The notes beneath the pieces were generated by a model, which ran no database searches, was not told the DNA's origin, and saw only the letters and a list, made by a program, of their open reading frames with translations. Positions 1 to 7,756 of a DNA stretch of 64,000 nt are shown piece by piece. The DNA lies in contig NZ_JRGL01000118.1 of the NCBI RefSeq assembly GCF_000764655.1, positions 42,781-106,780 on the forward strand, given 5' to 3'. A program made the position numbers and the translations under genes. This DNA comes from Aeromonas aquatica (GTDB lineage: Bacteria; Pseudomonadota; Gammaproteobacteria; Enterobacterales; Aeromonadaceae). Within the stretch, counting starts at the first letter, position 1, and each line of letters opens with the position of its first letter.

Positions 1-1385
1 CCAGCCTGGGGCACAGAGCCCTCAACCCCGCCATGGTGGCCTTTGCCAGCGATCCCCTGATCAATGCCCTGGTGGTCAACTCCTCCTACTCCCTGTTCTT
101 CGCCATCAAGCAGATGGGGGCCGAGGAGCACGCCGGGGAGTTCTATGGTGAGTTGCCAAGGGAGCGGATCCTGGCACTGGTGCGCCAGGAGAGCGGCCGC
201 CCCGACCAGGACTTCAGCTCGGAGGCCTTGCCGAGCCAGACCTTCAACGAGGCCAGCTACGGCGGCAAGCCGAAGAACCTGGTGATCCTGCTGCAGGAGA
301 GCCTGGGGGCCCAGTTCGTCGGCTCCCTCGGTGGCCTGCCACTCACCCCCCACATAGATGCGCTGTCGAAGGAGGGTTGGACCTTCAACCAGCTCTATGC
401 CACCGGCACCCGCTCGGTGCGCGGCATCGAGGCCGTGCTGACCGGCTTCACCCCGACCCCGGCCCAGGCCGTGGTCAAGCTCGGCAAGAGCCAGACCAAC
501 TTTTTCACCATCGCGGACCTGCTGAAGCAACGGGGCTACAGCACCAGCTTCATCTACGGCGGCGAGAGCCACTTCGACAACATGCGCAGCTTCTTCCTCG
601 GCAACGGCTTCAGCCACATCGTCGAGCAGAAGGACTTCGAGAACCCGGTGTTCGAAGGCTCCTGGGGCGCCTCGGACGAGGATCTGATGGCCAAGGCGGA
701 CGAGACCTTCCGGGCCCTGAGCAAGGAGGGCAAGCCCTTCTTCAGCCTGGTGTTCAGCTCCAGCAACCACGATCCGTTCGAATTCCCGGACGATCGCATC
801 GCCCTCTACGAGCAGCCCAAGCAGACCCGCAACAACGCCGCCAAGTATGCGGATTACGCCGTCGGTGAATTCTTCAAGAAGGCCCGCCAATCGGACTATT
901 GGAAAGACACTCTGTTCCTGGTCATCGCCGATCACGACAGCCGGGTCGGCGGTGCCAGCCTGGTACCCATCCCCCGCTTCCACATCCCCGGCGTCATCGT
1001 CGGCGAGGGGATAAAACCCCGCCAGGACGAGCGCGTCGTGAGCCAGATAGACATGGCGCCGACCCTGCTCTCCCTGATGGGGATCAGCGCCGACTACCCC
1101 ATGCTGGGCAAGGATCTGACCCGGATGCCGGACGACTGGCCGGGACGCGCCATCATGCAGTACGACAAGAACTTCGCCCTGATGCGGGGCAAGGACGTGG
1201 TGATACTGCAGCCGGAGCGGCCAGCGGAGGGTTATATCTACGATGCCGTCCGCCAGCAGTTGCGCCCGACCCCCCAGCCGGACGAGATAAAGGAGATGGC
1301 GCTGGGACTGGTGCTCTGGGGCAGCCTCGCCTACCAGCAGGGGCTCTACCAGACGGCGTCTGACAGTCGAATCGTGCTGAACTGA
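1..1385 (+). CDS. LTA synthase-family sulfatase-fold transferase (5' end outside window)
   Basis: The reading frame is already open at base 3, and the residues before the first internal ATG at 33 fit the family, so this is the C-terminal part of a larger membrane enzyme. The visible part is the extracytoplasmic alkaline-phosphatase/sulfatase fold. It has an acidic metal ligand in VILLQESLG, the nucleophilic threonine context YATGTRSVRG about 35 residues later, and a late IADHDSRVGG metal-binding motif. Family members move phosphoglycerol or phosphoethanolamine head groups onto envelope polymers. The N-terminal membrane helices are not in the window. The exact substrate cannot be told. A strong hairpin follows the stop. 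Confidence 0.85.
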   Translation, partial: SLGHRALNPAMVAFASDPLINALVVNSSYSLFFAIKQMGAEEHAGEFYGELPRERILALVRQESGRPDQDFSSEALPSQTFNEASYGGKPKNLVILLQESLGAQFVGSLGGLPLTPHIDALSKEGWTFNQLYATGTRSVRGIEAVLTGFTPTPAQAVVKLGKSQTNFFTIADLLKQRGYSTSFIYGGESHFDNMRSFFLGNGFSHIVEQKDFENPVFEGSWGASDEDLMAKADETFRALSKEGKPFFSLVFSSSNHDPFEFPDDRIALYEQPKQTRNNAAKYADYAVGEFFKKARQSDYWKDTLFLVIADHDSRVGGASLVPIPRFHIPGVIVGEGIKPRQDERVVSQIDMAPTLLSLMGISADYPMLGKDLTRMPDDWPGRAIMQYDKNFALMRGKDVVILQPERPAEGYIYDAVRQQLRPTPQPDEIKEMALGLVLWGSLAYQQGLYQTASDSRIVLN

Positions 1386-1400
1386 TGAGATTTAACAGAC

Positions 1401-1428
1401 AAAAAAACCGCCGAATGGCGGTTTTTTT
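1401..1428. terminator. Bidirectional intrinsic terminator
   Basis: An A-run, an ACCGCC/GGCGGT stem with a short loop and a T-run lie between two convergent genes. The symmetry suits termination of both the sulfatase-like gene (+) and the Lrp-family gene (-). Confidence 0.85.
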
Positions 1429-1442
1429 CTTGTCTATGCTGC

Positions 1443-1913
1443 TTAAGGCTGAGTGAAGCAGGGCAAGGAGCGGCTGAACCTGTGCTCGAACACCAGGGAG
1501 GTCTCGAGGTGCACCACCTCTTCGCGCGAGGTGAAGTGATCGAACACGAAGTTGCGCAGGTGCTCGGTGTCGGCGACGCAGAGGTGCACCAGAAAATCGT
1601 CCTTGCCCCCCATGTGGAACAGGCTGATCACCTCGGGCAGGGCCAGGATGGCATCGCGGAACGCATCGATGATCTGACGGCTGTGGCGCGCCAGCTGCAG
1701 GGAGACCATGGCCTGGATGTGGCCGCCCAGCGCCTGATAATCCACCTCGCAGTGCGCTCCCTTGAGCACCCCGTCCTGTTGCAGCTTGCGTACCCGCTCC
1801 AGGCAGGTGGATGGCGCCACCCCGACCAGGGCCGCCAGATCCTTGTTGGTCATGCCCGCATCGCGAAACAGATGGGCCAGGATATCCAAGTCCAGTTGAT
1901 CCAGGTTTCTCAT
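1443..1913 (-). CDS. Lrp/AsnC-family transcriptional regulator
   Basis: About 156 residues, normal for the family. The N-terminal helix-turn-helix (LDILAHLFRDAGMTNKDLAALVGVAPSTC) is followed by an AsnC/RAM ligand-binding domain with an MGGKDDFLVH segment. I chose the ATG at 1913 because AAGGAG lies 8 bases upstream; the frame also stays open to a start at 1985, but that lacks a good ribosome site and adds residues not typical of the family. Such proteins usually sense amino acids and control their transport or breakdown. The target here is unknown. Confidence 0.88.
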   Translation of the reverse strand: MRNLDQLDLDILAHLFRDAGMTNKDLAALVGVAPSTCLERVRKLQQDGVLKGAHCEVDYQALGGHIQAMVSLQLARHSRQIIDAFRDAILALPEVISLFHMGGKDDFLVHLCVADTEHLRNFVFDHFTSREEVVHLETSLVFEHRFSRSLPCFTQP

Positions 1914-2074
1914 CTCTACTCCTTGCTCGCTCAATTTTTTTAGACTCTGCCCGTAAACCGGGCCGAACACAACGCAGATTGACATCCTGAGCCGGGCCTC
2001 TATGCTCTGCCCCGCTCAGGTACGGCGCCAATGAGCTCATTTGACACCAAACAGGCCCCCCCACAAGGATCCCC

Positions 2075-2590
2075 ATGCACCCTTCTCACCCCTTCTGGAG
2101 CCTGGAGGTCCCCCGCCTCGACGGGCAGTTGCTGCTCACCCCCTGCCCCGGCACCCAGCACGTGCCCATGCCGCACGCTCTCAGCCAGTTGCAACTGGCC
2201 GGTGCCCACGCCCTGATCACCCTGATGACGGGTGACGAGCTGGCCGCGTGCGCGCTGACACGGCTTGGCAAGCAGGTGGAGGCCAGGGGCATGGGCTGGT
2301 TTCATCTGCCCATCCTGGACGACGAGGCCCCCGATGCCGATTTCGAGCTAGCCTGGCAGCAGGCGTTGCCGCAGCTGATCGCGCTACTGCGGGACGGCAA
2401 GCAGCTGGCCATTCACTGCCGTGGGGGAAGCGGTCGCACCGGGCTGGTCGCCGCCCTCCTGCTGATGACGCTGGGTCAGCCACAGCGGGAGGCCATGGCC
2501 GCCATCCGGGCCCGTCGGCCCAACGCCTTCACCCTGGCTTGCCACCGCCACTGGCTGGATAGCCAGGCGGCGCGGCTGCAGGCCGACTAA
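2075..2590 (+). CDS. Dual-specificity / cyclin-dependent-kinase-inhibitor-3-like protein phosphatase
   Basis: A 171-residue cytosolic protein with the Cys-based phosphatase signature HCRGGSGRTG at about residues 114-123; the Cys and Arg are the catalytic pair. An upstream LDDEAPD segment probably supplies the general-acid aspartate. The family removes phosphate from Tyr/Ser/Thr or other phosphoesters; the natural substrate is not known. Its TAA stop overlaps the TAG of the outermost metA tail copy on the other strand (2587-2590), so the two coding tails collide with no spacer. Confidence 0.8.
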   Translation: MHPSHPFWSLEVPRLDGQLLLTPCPGTQHVPMPHALSQLQLAGAHALITLMTGDELAACALTRLGKQVEARGMGWFHLPILDDEAPDADFELAWQQALPQLIALLRDGKQLAIHCRGGSGRTGLVAALLLMTLGQPQREAMAAIRARRPNAFTLACHRHWLDSQAARLQAD

Positions 2591-2670
2591 GAGGGAGCCT
2601 TGGGCTGCGGGTAAGCGAACACCTTGCCGATGCCCTCCAGCCCACTGTCAGTGAGTTGGCTCGATGACAT
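2587..2670 (-). repeat. metA 3'-tail copy 3 (outermost, diverged)
   Basis: Third tandem copy of the end of metA. Read on the minus strand it starts ATG TCA TCG and ends in TAG at 2587-2589, encoding 27 residues. It is clearly related to the MetA C-terminus (GIGKVFAYPQPKA against [13 protein letters not shown]) but has many substitutions and a two-residue extension. There is no frameshift. AAGG of the preceding copy sits five bases before the ATG, so translation is conceivable but unproven. The aligned 78-bp repeat register is 2593-2670. Confidence 0.85.
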
Positions 2671-2748
2671 CTATGCCTTGGGCTGCTCGTAGGTGAACAC
2701 CTTGCCGATGTCCTCCACCCAACTGCTAGTGAGCTGTCCCGATGGCAC
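2671..2748 (-). repeat. metA 3'-tail copy 2 (78 bp)
   Basis: Identical to the 78-bp unit at 2749-2826. On the minus strand it begins with GTG directly after the previous TAG and ends with its own TAG. It encodes 25 residues ending in [13 protein letters not shown], the C-terminus of MetA. The exact identity of copies 1 and 2 suggests a recent tandem duplication. Confidence 0.95.
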
Positions 2749-2826
2749 CTATGCCTTGGGCTGCTCGTAGGTGAACACCTTGCCGATGTCCTCCACCCAA
2801 CTGCTAGTGAGCTGTCCCGATGGCAC
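2749..2826 (-). repeat. metA 3'-tail copy 1 (78 bp, abuts metA stop)
   Basis: First base after the metA stop is the first base of this unit. It repeats the last 20 or so codons of metA including the TAG. Its first four codons (GTG CCA TCG GGA) are not from metA. Differences from the native tail lie mostly at the 5' side of the unit; the last dozen codons match apart from one synonymous change. Confidence 0.95.
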
Positions 2827-3774
2827 CTATGCCTTGGGTTGCTCGTAGGTGAACACCTTGCCGATGTCTTCCAACCGGTAGCTGGTGAGCTGGTAGACGT
2901 AGTAGTTGAGCCAGTTGGAGAACAGCAGATGGCCATGACTGCGCCAGCTGGCCCGCGGCGTCTGGCCGGGATCGTTGTCCGGGTAGTAGTTGACCGGGAT
3001 GACGGGGGTGAGCCCGGCCGCCAGATCCCGCTGATATTCGCCATCCAGGGTCAGGGCATCGTATTCCGGATGGCCGGTGACGAACACCTGACGACAATCC
3101 TTGGTCGCCGCCAGATAGACCCCGGCTTCCTCTGACTCCGCGAAGATCTGCAGATCGGTGTGGGCGCGGATGAGATCCCCGTCGAACGCCGCATAGCGGG
3201 AGTGGGGGGCGACGAACTCGTCGTCGAAACCCCGCAGCAGCGCCTCGTGCTCATCGAGGCGATGGTGGCGATAGACCCCTGACAGCTTCTCGCCGTGGGT
3301 CTGTTTCTCCATGCCATACAAGGCCTTGAGCGCCGCCTGCACGGCCCAGCACAGGAACAGGGTCGAGGTCACATGCTGATGGGACCACTCGATGATCTCG
3401 ACGATACGCGGCCAGTAGACCACCTCTTCGAACTCCACCAGCCCGAGTGGCGCCCCCGTGATGATCATGCCGTCGTAGTTGTTGCCACGCACCTGCTCGA
3501 AGTCGTGATAGAAGTTCTCCAGGTGCGCCTGGGGCGTGTTCTTCGACTCCCGATCGTCGATGCGCAGCAGATCCACGTCCACCTGCAGCGGCGAGTTGGA
3601 GAGCATCCGCATCAGCTGGATCTCGGTCTCGATCTTCTTGGGCATCAGGTTGAGGATGAGCACCCGCAGCGGGCGGATGTTCTGGGTGACGGCCCGGGAT
3701 TCCGTCATCACGAAGATGTTCTCCTGCCCCAGCACTTCGGCGGCGGGCAACTGGTCCGGGATCTTGATCGGCAT
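2827..3774 (-). CDS. metA: Homoserine O-succinyltransferase
   Basis: 315 residues, close to the 309 of E. coli MetA and collinear with it. It transfers a succinyl (or acetyl) group from acyl-CoA to homoserine, the first committed step of methionine synthesis. The catalytic Cys142 is in [12 protein letters not shown], and the His-Glu pair is in VTGHPEYDA. The start [10 protein letters not shown] matches the family. The C-terminus after [12 protein letters not shown] differs from E. coli; it is this tail that is repeated downstream. Met-box-like sites precede the gene, so MetJ repression is expected. Whether succinyl- or acetyl-CoA is used is not settled by sequence alone. Confidence 0.96.
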   Translation of the reverse strand: MPIKIPDQLPAAEVLGQENIFVMTESRAVTQNIRPLRVLILNLMPKKIETEIQLMRMLSNSPLQVDVDLLRIDDRESKNTPQAHLENFYHDFEQVRGNNYDGMIITGAPLGLVEFEEVVYWPRIVEIIEWSHQHVTSTLFLCWAVQAALKALYGMEKQTHGEKLSGVYRHHRLDEHEALLRGFDDEFVAPHSRYAAFDGDLIRAHTDLQIFAESEEAGVYLAATKDCRQVFVTGHPEYDALTLDGEYQRDLAAGLTPVIPVNYYPDNDPGQTPRASWRSHGHLLFSNWLNYYVYQLTSYRLEDIGKVFTYEQPKA

Positions 3775-3800
3775 GCTGACTCCCTGTACTGCATCGGTAA

Positions 3801-3824
3801 ATATGTCTGGACATCTAGAAGCCT
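3801..3824 (-). promoter_or_regulatory. Tandem MetJ-box-like operator of metA
   Basis: Three adjacent 8-mers, ATATGTCT, GGACATCT and AGAAGCCT, resemble the met-box consensus AGACGTCT in the head-to-tail arrangement MetJ uses. They lie 27-50 bases upstream of the metA start in an AT-rich stretch that could hold the promoter. Function is inferred from gene identity and spacing. Confidence 0.7.
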
Positions 3825-3886
3825 ATAATAAAGCGCCCAGCCTGTCATCAGTTACCTGCGCATTCGTCCTCCCTCGACGACACTGA

Positions 3887-3916
3887 CAACAAGGGCGCCT
3901 TTTGGCGCCCTTGTTG
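3887..3916. terminator. Hairpin terminator after the Lys/Asn-repeat protein gene
   Basis: A 13-bp stem (CAACAAGGGCGCC and its complement) with a TTTT loop directly abuts the minus-strand stop at 3917. It is placed to end the minus-strand gene; the T-run is interrupted. Confidence 0.65.
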
Positions 3917-4213
3917 TTACTTGTTTTTGTTCTTGTTGTGGCCTTTGCCAGGGTTGTTGTCCCCATGCACGCTGCTGTTTTCCTTGTTCTTGTTCTTGTT
4001 CTTGTTCTTGTTCTTGCCTTTGCCGTCGCACTCCTCATTGCTCATCTTGACGTTGCCTATCTCGACCGTCGAGCAGTTCTCATCGTGCTTGTCTTTCCAC
4101 TCATCGACGTCATCGCCGTCTACGTTGATGCGCACATCGTTGGAGTTGATCTGCAAGCCAGCCCAGGCGGGGGTGCCTACCAGCAGGGCCAGCAACAAGG
4201 CTGCGTGTTTCAT
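3917..4213 (-). CDS. Small secreted protein with Lys-Asn repeat tail
   Basis: About 98 residues. An N-terminal signal peptide (MKHAALLLALLVGTPAWA) is followed by an acidic middle with two Cys (ENCSTVEIGNVKMSNEECDG) that could form a disulfide. The C-terminus is very basic and low-complexity, built of GK/KN dipeptides and encoded by a tandem 6-bp repeat around 3985-4015. I chose ATG 4213 because AAGG is about eight bases upstream; ATG 4219 is possible. No known family was recognised. The charged tail suggests binding to nucleic acid or envelope polyanions, but that is speculation. Confidence 0.6.
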   Translation of the reverse strand: MKHAALLLALLVGTPAWAGLQINSNDVRINVDGDDVDEWKDKHDENCSTVEIGNVKMSNEECDGKGKNKNKNKNKNKENSSVHGDNNPGKGHNKNKNK

Positions 4214-4463
4214 GGTCATGACCTTCTTTTTGAACAATTGAACAATTGGTGAGCATTTTACCCCACCTCTGTCATGGAACGTGACTGTTGCCACCGGAAT
4301 ACATGCCCACGCTTAAGCCAGGGTTCACCCTTGTTGCGCCTTGGTTAACAACGAGAGGCTCACCGTGCTGCCAGGACGGAGGGGATGTCGCCAGCGGCCG
4401 ATGGATATTGCTACAATTGCAACCCCATCGGCGCCTGCCGCCACCCCGTTTCAAGGAGTTTGC

Positions 4464-5627
4464 ATGCGTATCGAGATCATCAGCACCGGTGATGAGATAG
4501 TGACCGGCCTGGTGGTGGACACCAATGCCGCCTGGCTCAGCGCCCTGTTGCTGGAGCAGGGCTGGCAGGTGCGCCGCCGGCTCACAGTCGGGGACAACCT
4601 CGCGGATCTGAAAGCCGTGCTGCAGGAGAGCGCCGGGCGCGCCGAGGTGGTGCTGGTGTGCGGCGGCCTGGGCCCCACCGCCGACGATCTCACCGCCCTG
4701 GCGGCGGCCGAGGCATTTGCCCAGCCGCTGACCCTGTTCCCGGACTGGCTCGCCACTATCGAAGCGCGCTACGCCAGCCGGGGCCGCCCCATGCCCCAGA
4801 GCAATGCCAAGCAGGCCTGGCTGCCCCGGGAGTGCGAGATCCTCGACAACCCGGTCGGCACCGCCTGCGGCTTCCTGGTCCATTATTCGGCCAGCCACGG
4901 CCAGAGCCAGCTGTTCTTCACCCCGGGCGTGCCGTTCGAATTCAAGCAGATGGTGCGCGAGCAGATCCTGCCACGCCTGAAACGGCTGGCGGGGGATCAG
5001 ACCGACACCGAGCTGCGCCGCTTCTACAGCTTCGGCATCTCGGAGTCGGCCCTCTCCGACAAGCTGGACGCCACCCCCTGGCCGAGCGGCATCGAGCTCG
5101 GCTATCGCTCCTCCATGCCGCTCATCGAGCTGAAACTCATCGGCCATGGGGCGGGCGCTGCCGATATGGAGGCCGCCGAAAGTCGACTGCTGGGGGAGAT
5201 TTCACCCTGGCTGGTGGGACGGGGAGAGGAGGATCCGGCGCGCCAGATCCTGGCCCTGCTGGGGGATCGCAACCTGACTCTTCGGGAGGGAGAGAGTCGG
5301 GGCGCCCTGCTCGGTTTTTGCCACGAGCATCCCCATCTTGAGGCGCACTTCGATGGGCGGCTCCCGAATGAGCTGGCGCAGTTAACCGGCACGGACACAG
5401 GGCTGAGCCTGACCATAGGCAGTGCGGGAGCGGACGGGGTGCCGCTGCTGCTGTGCACCGATGGCAAGGGGATTGGTCAGACCCTCAAGGTCAGCCACCC
5501 GGATCCACAGAGCGGTCGCAAGATCCTCGCCTTCGCCGCCCTCGACATGCTGCGCCGCCACCTGCTGGGGCTGCCGGTGATCGCCGACTACCTCACCCTC
5601 CCCAGAAGCGCGCAGCGCCACAGCTAG
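4464..5627 (+). CDS. CinA-family protein (YfaY-like)
   Basis: 387 residues. The N-terminal ~170 residues form a MoaB/MogA-like molybdopterin-binding domain (IISTGDEIVTGLVVDTNAAWL; LVCGGLGPTADDLT; FTPGVPFEF). The C-terminal half is only distantly like the CinA nicotinamide-nucleotide amidase domain, and I do not see that domain's usual active-site motif, so deamidase activity is doubtful. The start is ATG 4464, with AAGGAG 6 bases upstream; the frame is open further upstream to 4341 but without a ribosome site. E. coli YfaY has the same layout. Confidence 0.82.
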   Translation: MRIEIISTGDEIVTGLVVDTNAAWLSALLLEQGWQVRRRLTVGDNLADLKAVLQESAGRAEVVLVCGGLGPTADDLTALAAAEAFAQPLTLFPDWLATIEARYASRGRPMPQSNAKQAWLPRECEILDNPVGTACGFLVHYSASHGQSQLFFTPGVPFEFKQMVREQILPRLKRLAGDQTDTELRRFYSFGISESALSDKLDATPWPSGIELGYRSSMPLIELKLIGHGAGAADMEAAESRLLGEISPWLVGRGEEDPARQILALLGDRNLTLREGESRGALLGFCHEHPHLEAHFDGRLPNELAQLTGTDTGLSLTIGSAGADGVPLLLCTDGKGIGQTLKVSHPDPQSGRKILAFAALDMLRRHLLGLPVIADYLTLPRSAQRHS

Positions 5628-5640
5628 GCTCCTCATCCCC

Positions 5641-5667
5641 GCCCTTCTCCCGCGAGGGGAGAAGGGC
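5641..5667. repeat. GC-rich palindrome (REP-like)
   Basis: The palindrome CCCTTCTCCC/GGGAGAAGGG sits in the 138-bp gap after the CinA-family gene. With its flanks it nearly matches the element at 14985-15009 (shared CCTCATCCCC lead-in and AGAAGGGCGC exit). It is one member of a dispersed family in this window. Confidence 0.75.
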
Positions 5668-5765
5668 GCCGAGCGCCACCTCGGCCGAGCGCCGCCCGAC
5701 CAACCCGGTGAGCCCCCGCGTTGGGTCGCGCGCAGCCAAACCCGATAGGCGGGATATCCCCGCGA

Positions 5766-6299
5766 TCAGAGCGCCGTCAGGCGGGCGAGCGCACTGAAGG
5801 CCGTCCCGCCATGCACCCAGTAACCGGCCAGCGCCAGGGTCAGTAGACAGAACGCCGTCTCGTAGCCACTGCCGCTCTTGAGCGGCAGCCAGGGCAGGCG
5901 ATAACGCCGGCGCAGCGGCCAGAACAGCGGAATGCCCGCCGGGGTGAGCCAGTCCCCGAGCAGATGGCTCAGGTAGCCGATGATGAGCGCATCCTTCACC
6001 ACCGCCGACAGCGTGCCGGGGGCCTGGAACTGCGCCAGCCCCCAGACCGCGATGCCGACCGCCAGCAGGCTATGGGTGAAGCCACGGTGACCGAACAGGC
6101 GGGAGAGCGGCCCCGAGATCCAGGGCAGGCGCCGGCCGAGCAGGGAGTTGGGGTGGTCGAGATCCGGCAGCAGGGCGCTGGCCAGGGCGACGGGCACCAG
6201 CTGCCAGAGGCTGGCATCGGCCAGGGCCGGGGTGAGCTGCAGTTGATGGGCAAGCAGGGTGCAGGTAACGGAAAACAGCAGGTGGCCTTGGGCGGTCAT
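5766..6299 (-). CDS. ydjM: YdjM-like inner-membrane metal-dependent hydrolase
   Basis: 177 residues with several hydrophobic helices. The start MTAQGHLLFS, the metal-site segments LLPDLDHPNSLLG and FGHRGFTHSLL, and YLSHLLGDWLTPAG all match E. coli YdjM in order and spacing. The family belongs to the YdjM/DUF457 membrane-bound hydrolases; the substrate is unknown. E. coli ydjM is LexA-regulated, but no clear LexA box was found upstream here. Confidence 0.85.
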   Translation of the reverse strand: MTAQGHLLFSVTCTLLAHQLQLTPALADASLWQLVPVALASALLPDLDHPNSLLGRRLPWISGPLSRLFGHRGFTHSLLAVGIAVWGLAQFQAPGTLSAVVKDALIIGYLSHLLGDWLTPAGIPLFWPLRRRYRLPWLPLKSGSGYETAFCLLTLALAGYWVHGGTAFSALARLTAL

Positions 6300-6536
6300 G
6301 GATGGGTTCGATGAAGCAAGAGATGGACGGATGCGGTACTGGCCCGGCGAGTACCGGGCGGCAGATTAGAATCCCTCCCACCGTAATGAGCAAGACGAAT
6401 GTTGCTCAAACCTCACTTTCACAGTCATTTATTCCACCAAATGCCCGTGTCACACATCAATTGCGCCTCATACGGCGCCAAATTCACCGCCAGACAAGGG
6501 GGTCGGACGGCCTGAGGGAGCTGGCCGCCCCCCAGG

Positions 6537-7631
6537 TCAATCCAGGCTCTTCTTGAAGCGGTGGGCGGCCAGGGTCAGCATCAGCAGGGTGAAGCCCAGC
6601 AGCCAGAGCACGTCCGGCAGCAACTCCGACAGCTCCCCGCCCCGCAGCACCACTCCCCTGATGATCCGCATGAAGTGGGTGGCGGGCAGCACCTCGGCGA
6701 TCCACTGGGCCGGGGCCGGCATCCCCTCGTAGGGGAACATGAAGCCCGACAACAAGATGGACGGCAGCAGGATAAACACCGTCATCTGCATCGCCTGCAA
6801 CTGGGTCTGGGCCAGGGTGGAAATGAGCAGCCCCAGGGTCAGGCTGGCGGCGATAAACAGCAGGGTCGCCAGCAACACCTGGCTCAGGGCGCCGTTGATG
6901 GGCACCGCGAAGATGAAGTGGCCGAGGCCGAGGATGATGGCGACCTGGATCAGTCCCACCCCTATGTAGGGCAGGATCTTGCCGATCATCAGCTCCATCG
7001 AGCCGACCGGGGTGGTGATGAGCAGCTCCAGATTGCCGCGCTCCCGTTCGCGCACTATGGCCGCCGAGGTAAACATGATCATGGTCATGGTGAGGATCAC
7101 CCCGAGCAGGCCGGGCACTATGTTGACCGCCGAGCGGCGGGCCGGGTTGAAGTAGAGCACCGTCTCGAAGGTGGGGGGGACAGGCTTGAGATCGGGCTTG
7201 AGCACGGTCAGCGGCATGGTGCGCAAGCCGAGCAGAGCCCCCGCTATCATGGTGTCCGAGCCATCCACCAGCCACTGGCCCGCGCTCTCGCCGGTGCTGA
7301 GTCGACGGTCCAGATCCGTGGGCAGCACCAGCACGGCCCGCACCTCCCCCCGGGTCAGGGCGGCTTCCGCCTGCTGGATACCGACGTAACGCTGCTTGAT
7401 GCTCACCACCTGGCTCGCCTCCACCGCCTCCGCCAGCAGCCGCCCCGGCACGCTCTGGCTCATGTCCACCAGCCCGGCCGGGATCTGGCGCACGTCGCTA
7501 TTGATGGCGTAGCCAAACAGCAGCAGCTGGATCAGCGGGATCATCACCACCATCCCAAACGTGAGCCTGTCCCGCGCCAGCTGCCTTAGCTCCTTCTGGG
7601 TAATTGCCCAGAGCCGCCTCAGACCGTCCAT
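6537..7631 (-). CDS. ABC-2 type transporter permease (YbhR/YbhS/YhhJ-like)
   Basis: 364 residues. An N-terminal cytoplasmic segment and first helix (RLTFGMVVMIPLIQLLLFGYAIN) are followed by a large periplasmic loop and five C-terminal helices, including the ABC-2 signature region VRERERGNLELLITTPV. It is the membrane subunit of the exporter encoded with the ATPase and HlyD-like genes upstream. Its ATG lies inside the 3' end of the truncated permease ORF (7619-7756), so translation may be coupled. Substrates of this family include drugs and organic cations; none can be assigned here. Confidence 0.9.
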   Translation of the reverse strand: MDGLRRLWAITQKELRQLARDRLTFGMVVMIPLIQLLLFGYAINSDVRQIPAGLVDMSQSVPGRLLAEAVEASQVVSIKQRYVGIQQAEAALTRGEVRAVLVLPTDLDRRLSTGESAGQWLVDGSDTMIAGALLGLRTMPLTVLKPDLKPVPPTFETVLYFNPARRSAVNIVPGLLGVILTMTMIMFTSAAIVRERERGNLELLITTPVGSMELMIGKILPYIGVGLIQVAIILGLGHFIFAVPINGALSQVLLATLLFIAASLTLGLLISTLAQTQLQAMQMTVFILLPSILLSGFMFPYEGMPAPAQWIAEVLPATHFMRIIRGVVLRGGELSELLPDVLWLLGFTLLMLTLAAHRFKKSLD

Positions 7632-7756
7632 CGGCTTGCCCTCACGGTTCGACGTGGCGGGATCATCACCGCCAGGGTGCCAAAGGTCAGCCTGTCCCGC
7701 GCCAACTGCCTTAGCTCCTTCTGGGTGATGGCCCAGAGCCGTCGCAGACTGTTCAT
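7619..7756 (-). pseudogene. Remnant 5' end of a second ABC permease
   Basis: A 45-residue ORF begins MNSLRRLWAITQKELRQLAR and stays collinear with the N-terminus of the intact permease for about 33 residues, then ends in unrelated sequence and a stop. Its ATG overlaps the ATPase stop in an ATGA junction, and its 3' end overlaps the start of the intact permease by 13 bases. Related operons often have two permeases in tandem, so this may be what is left of the first. It could also be a partial duplication of the intact gene's 5' end; the two copies differ at both synonymous and non-synonymous sites. Confidence 0.75.
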
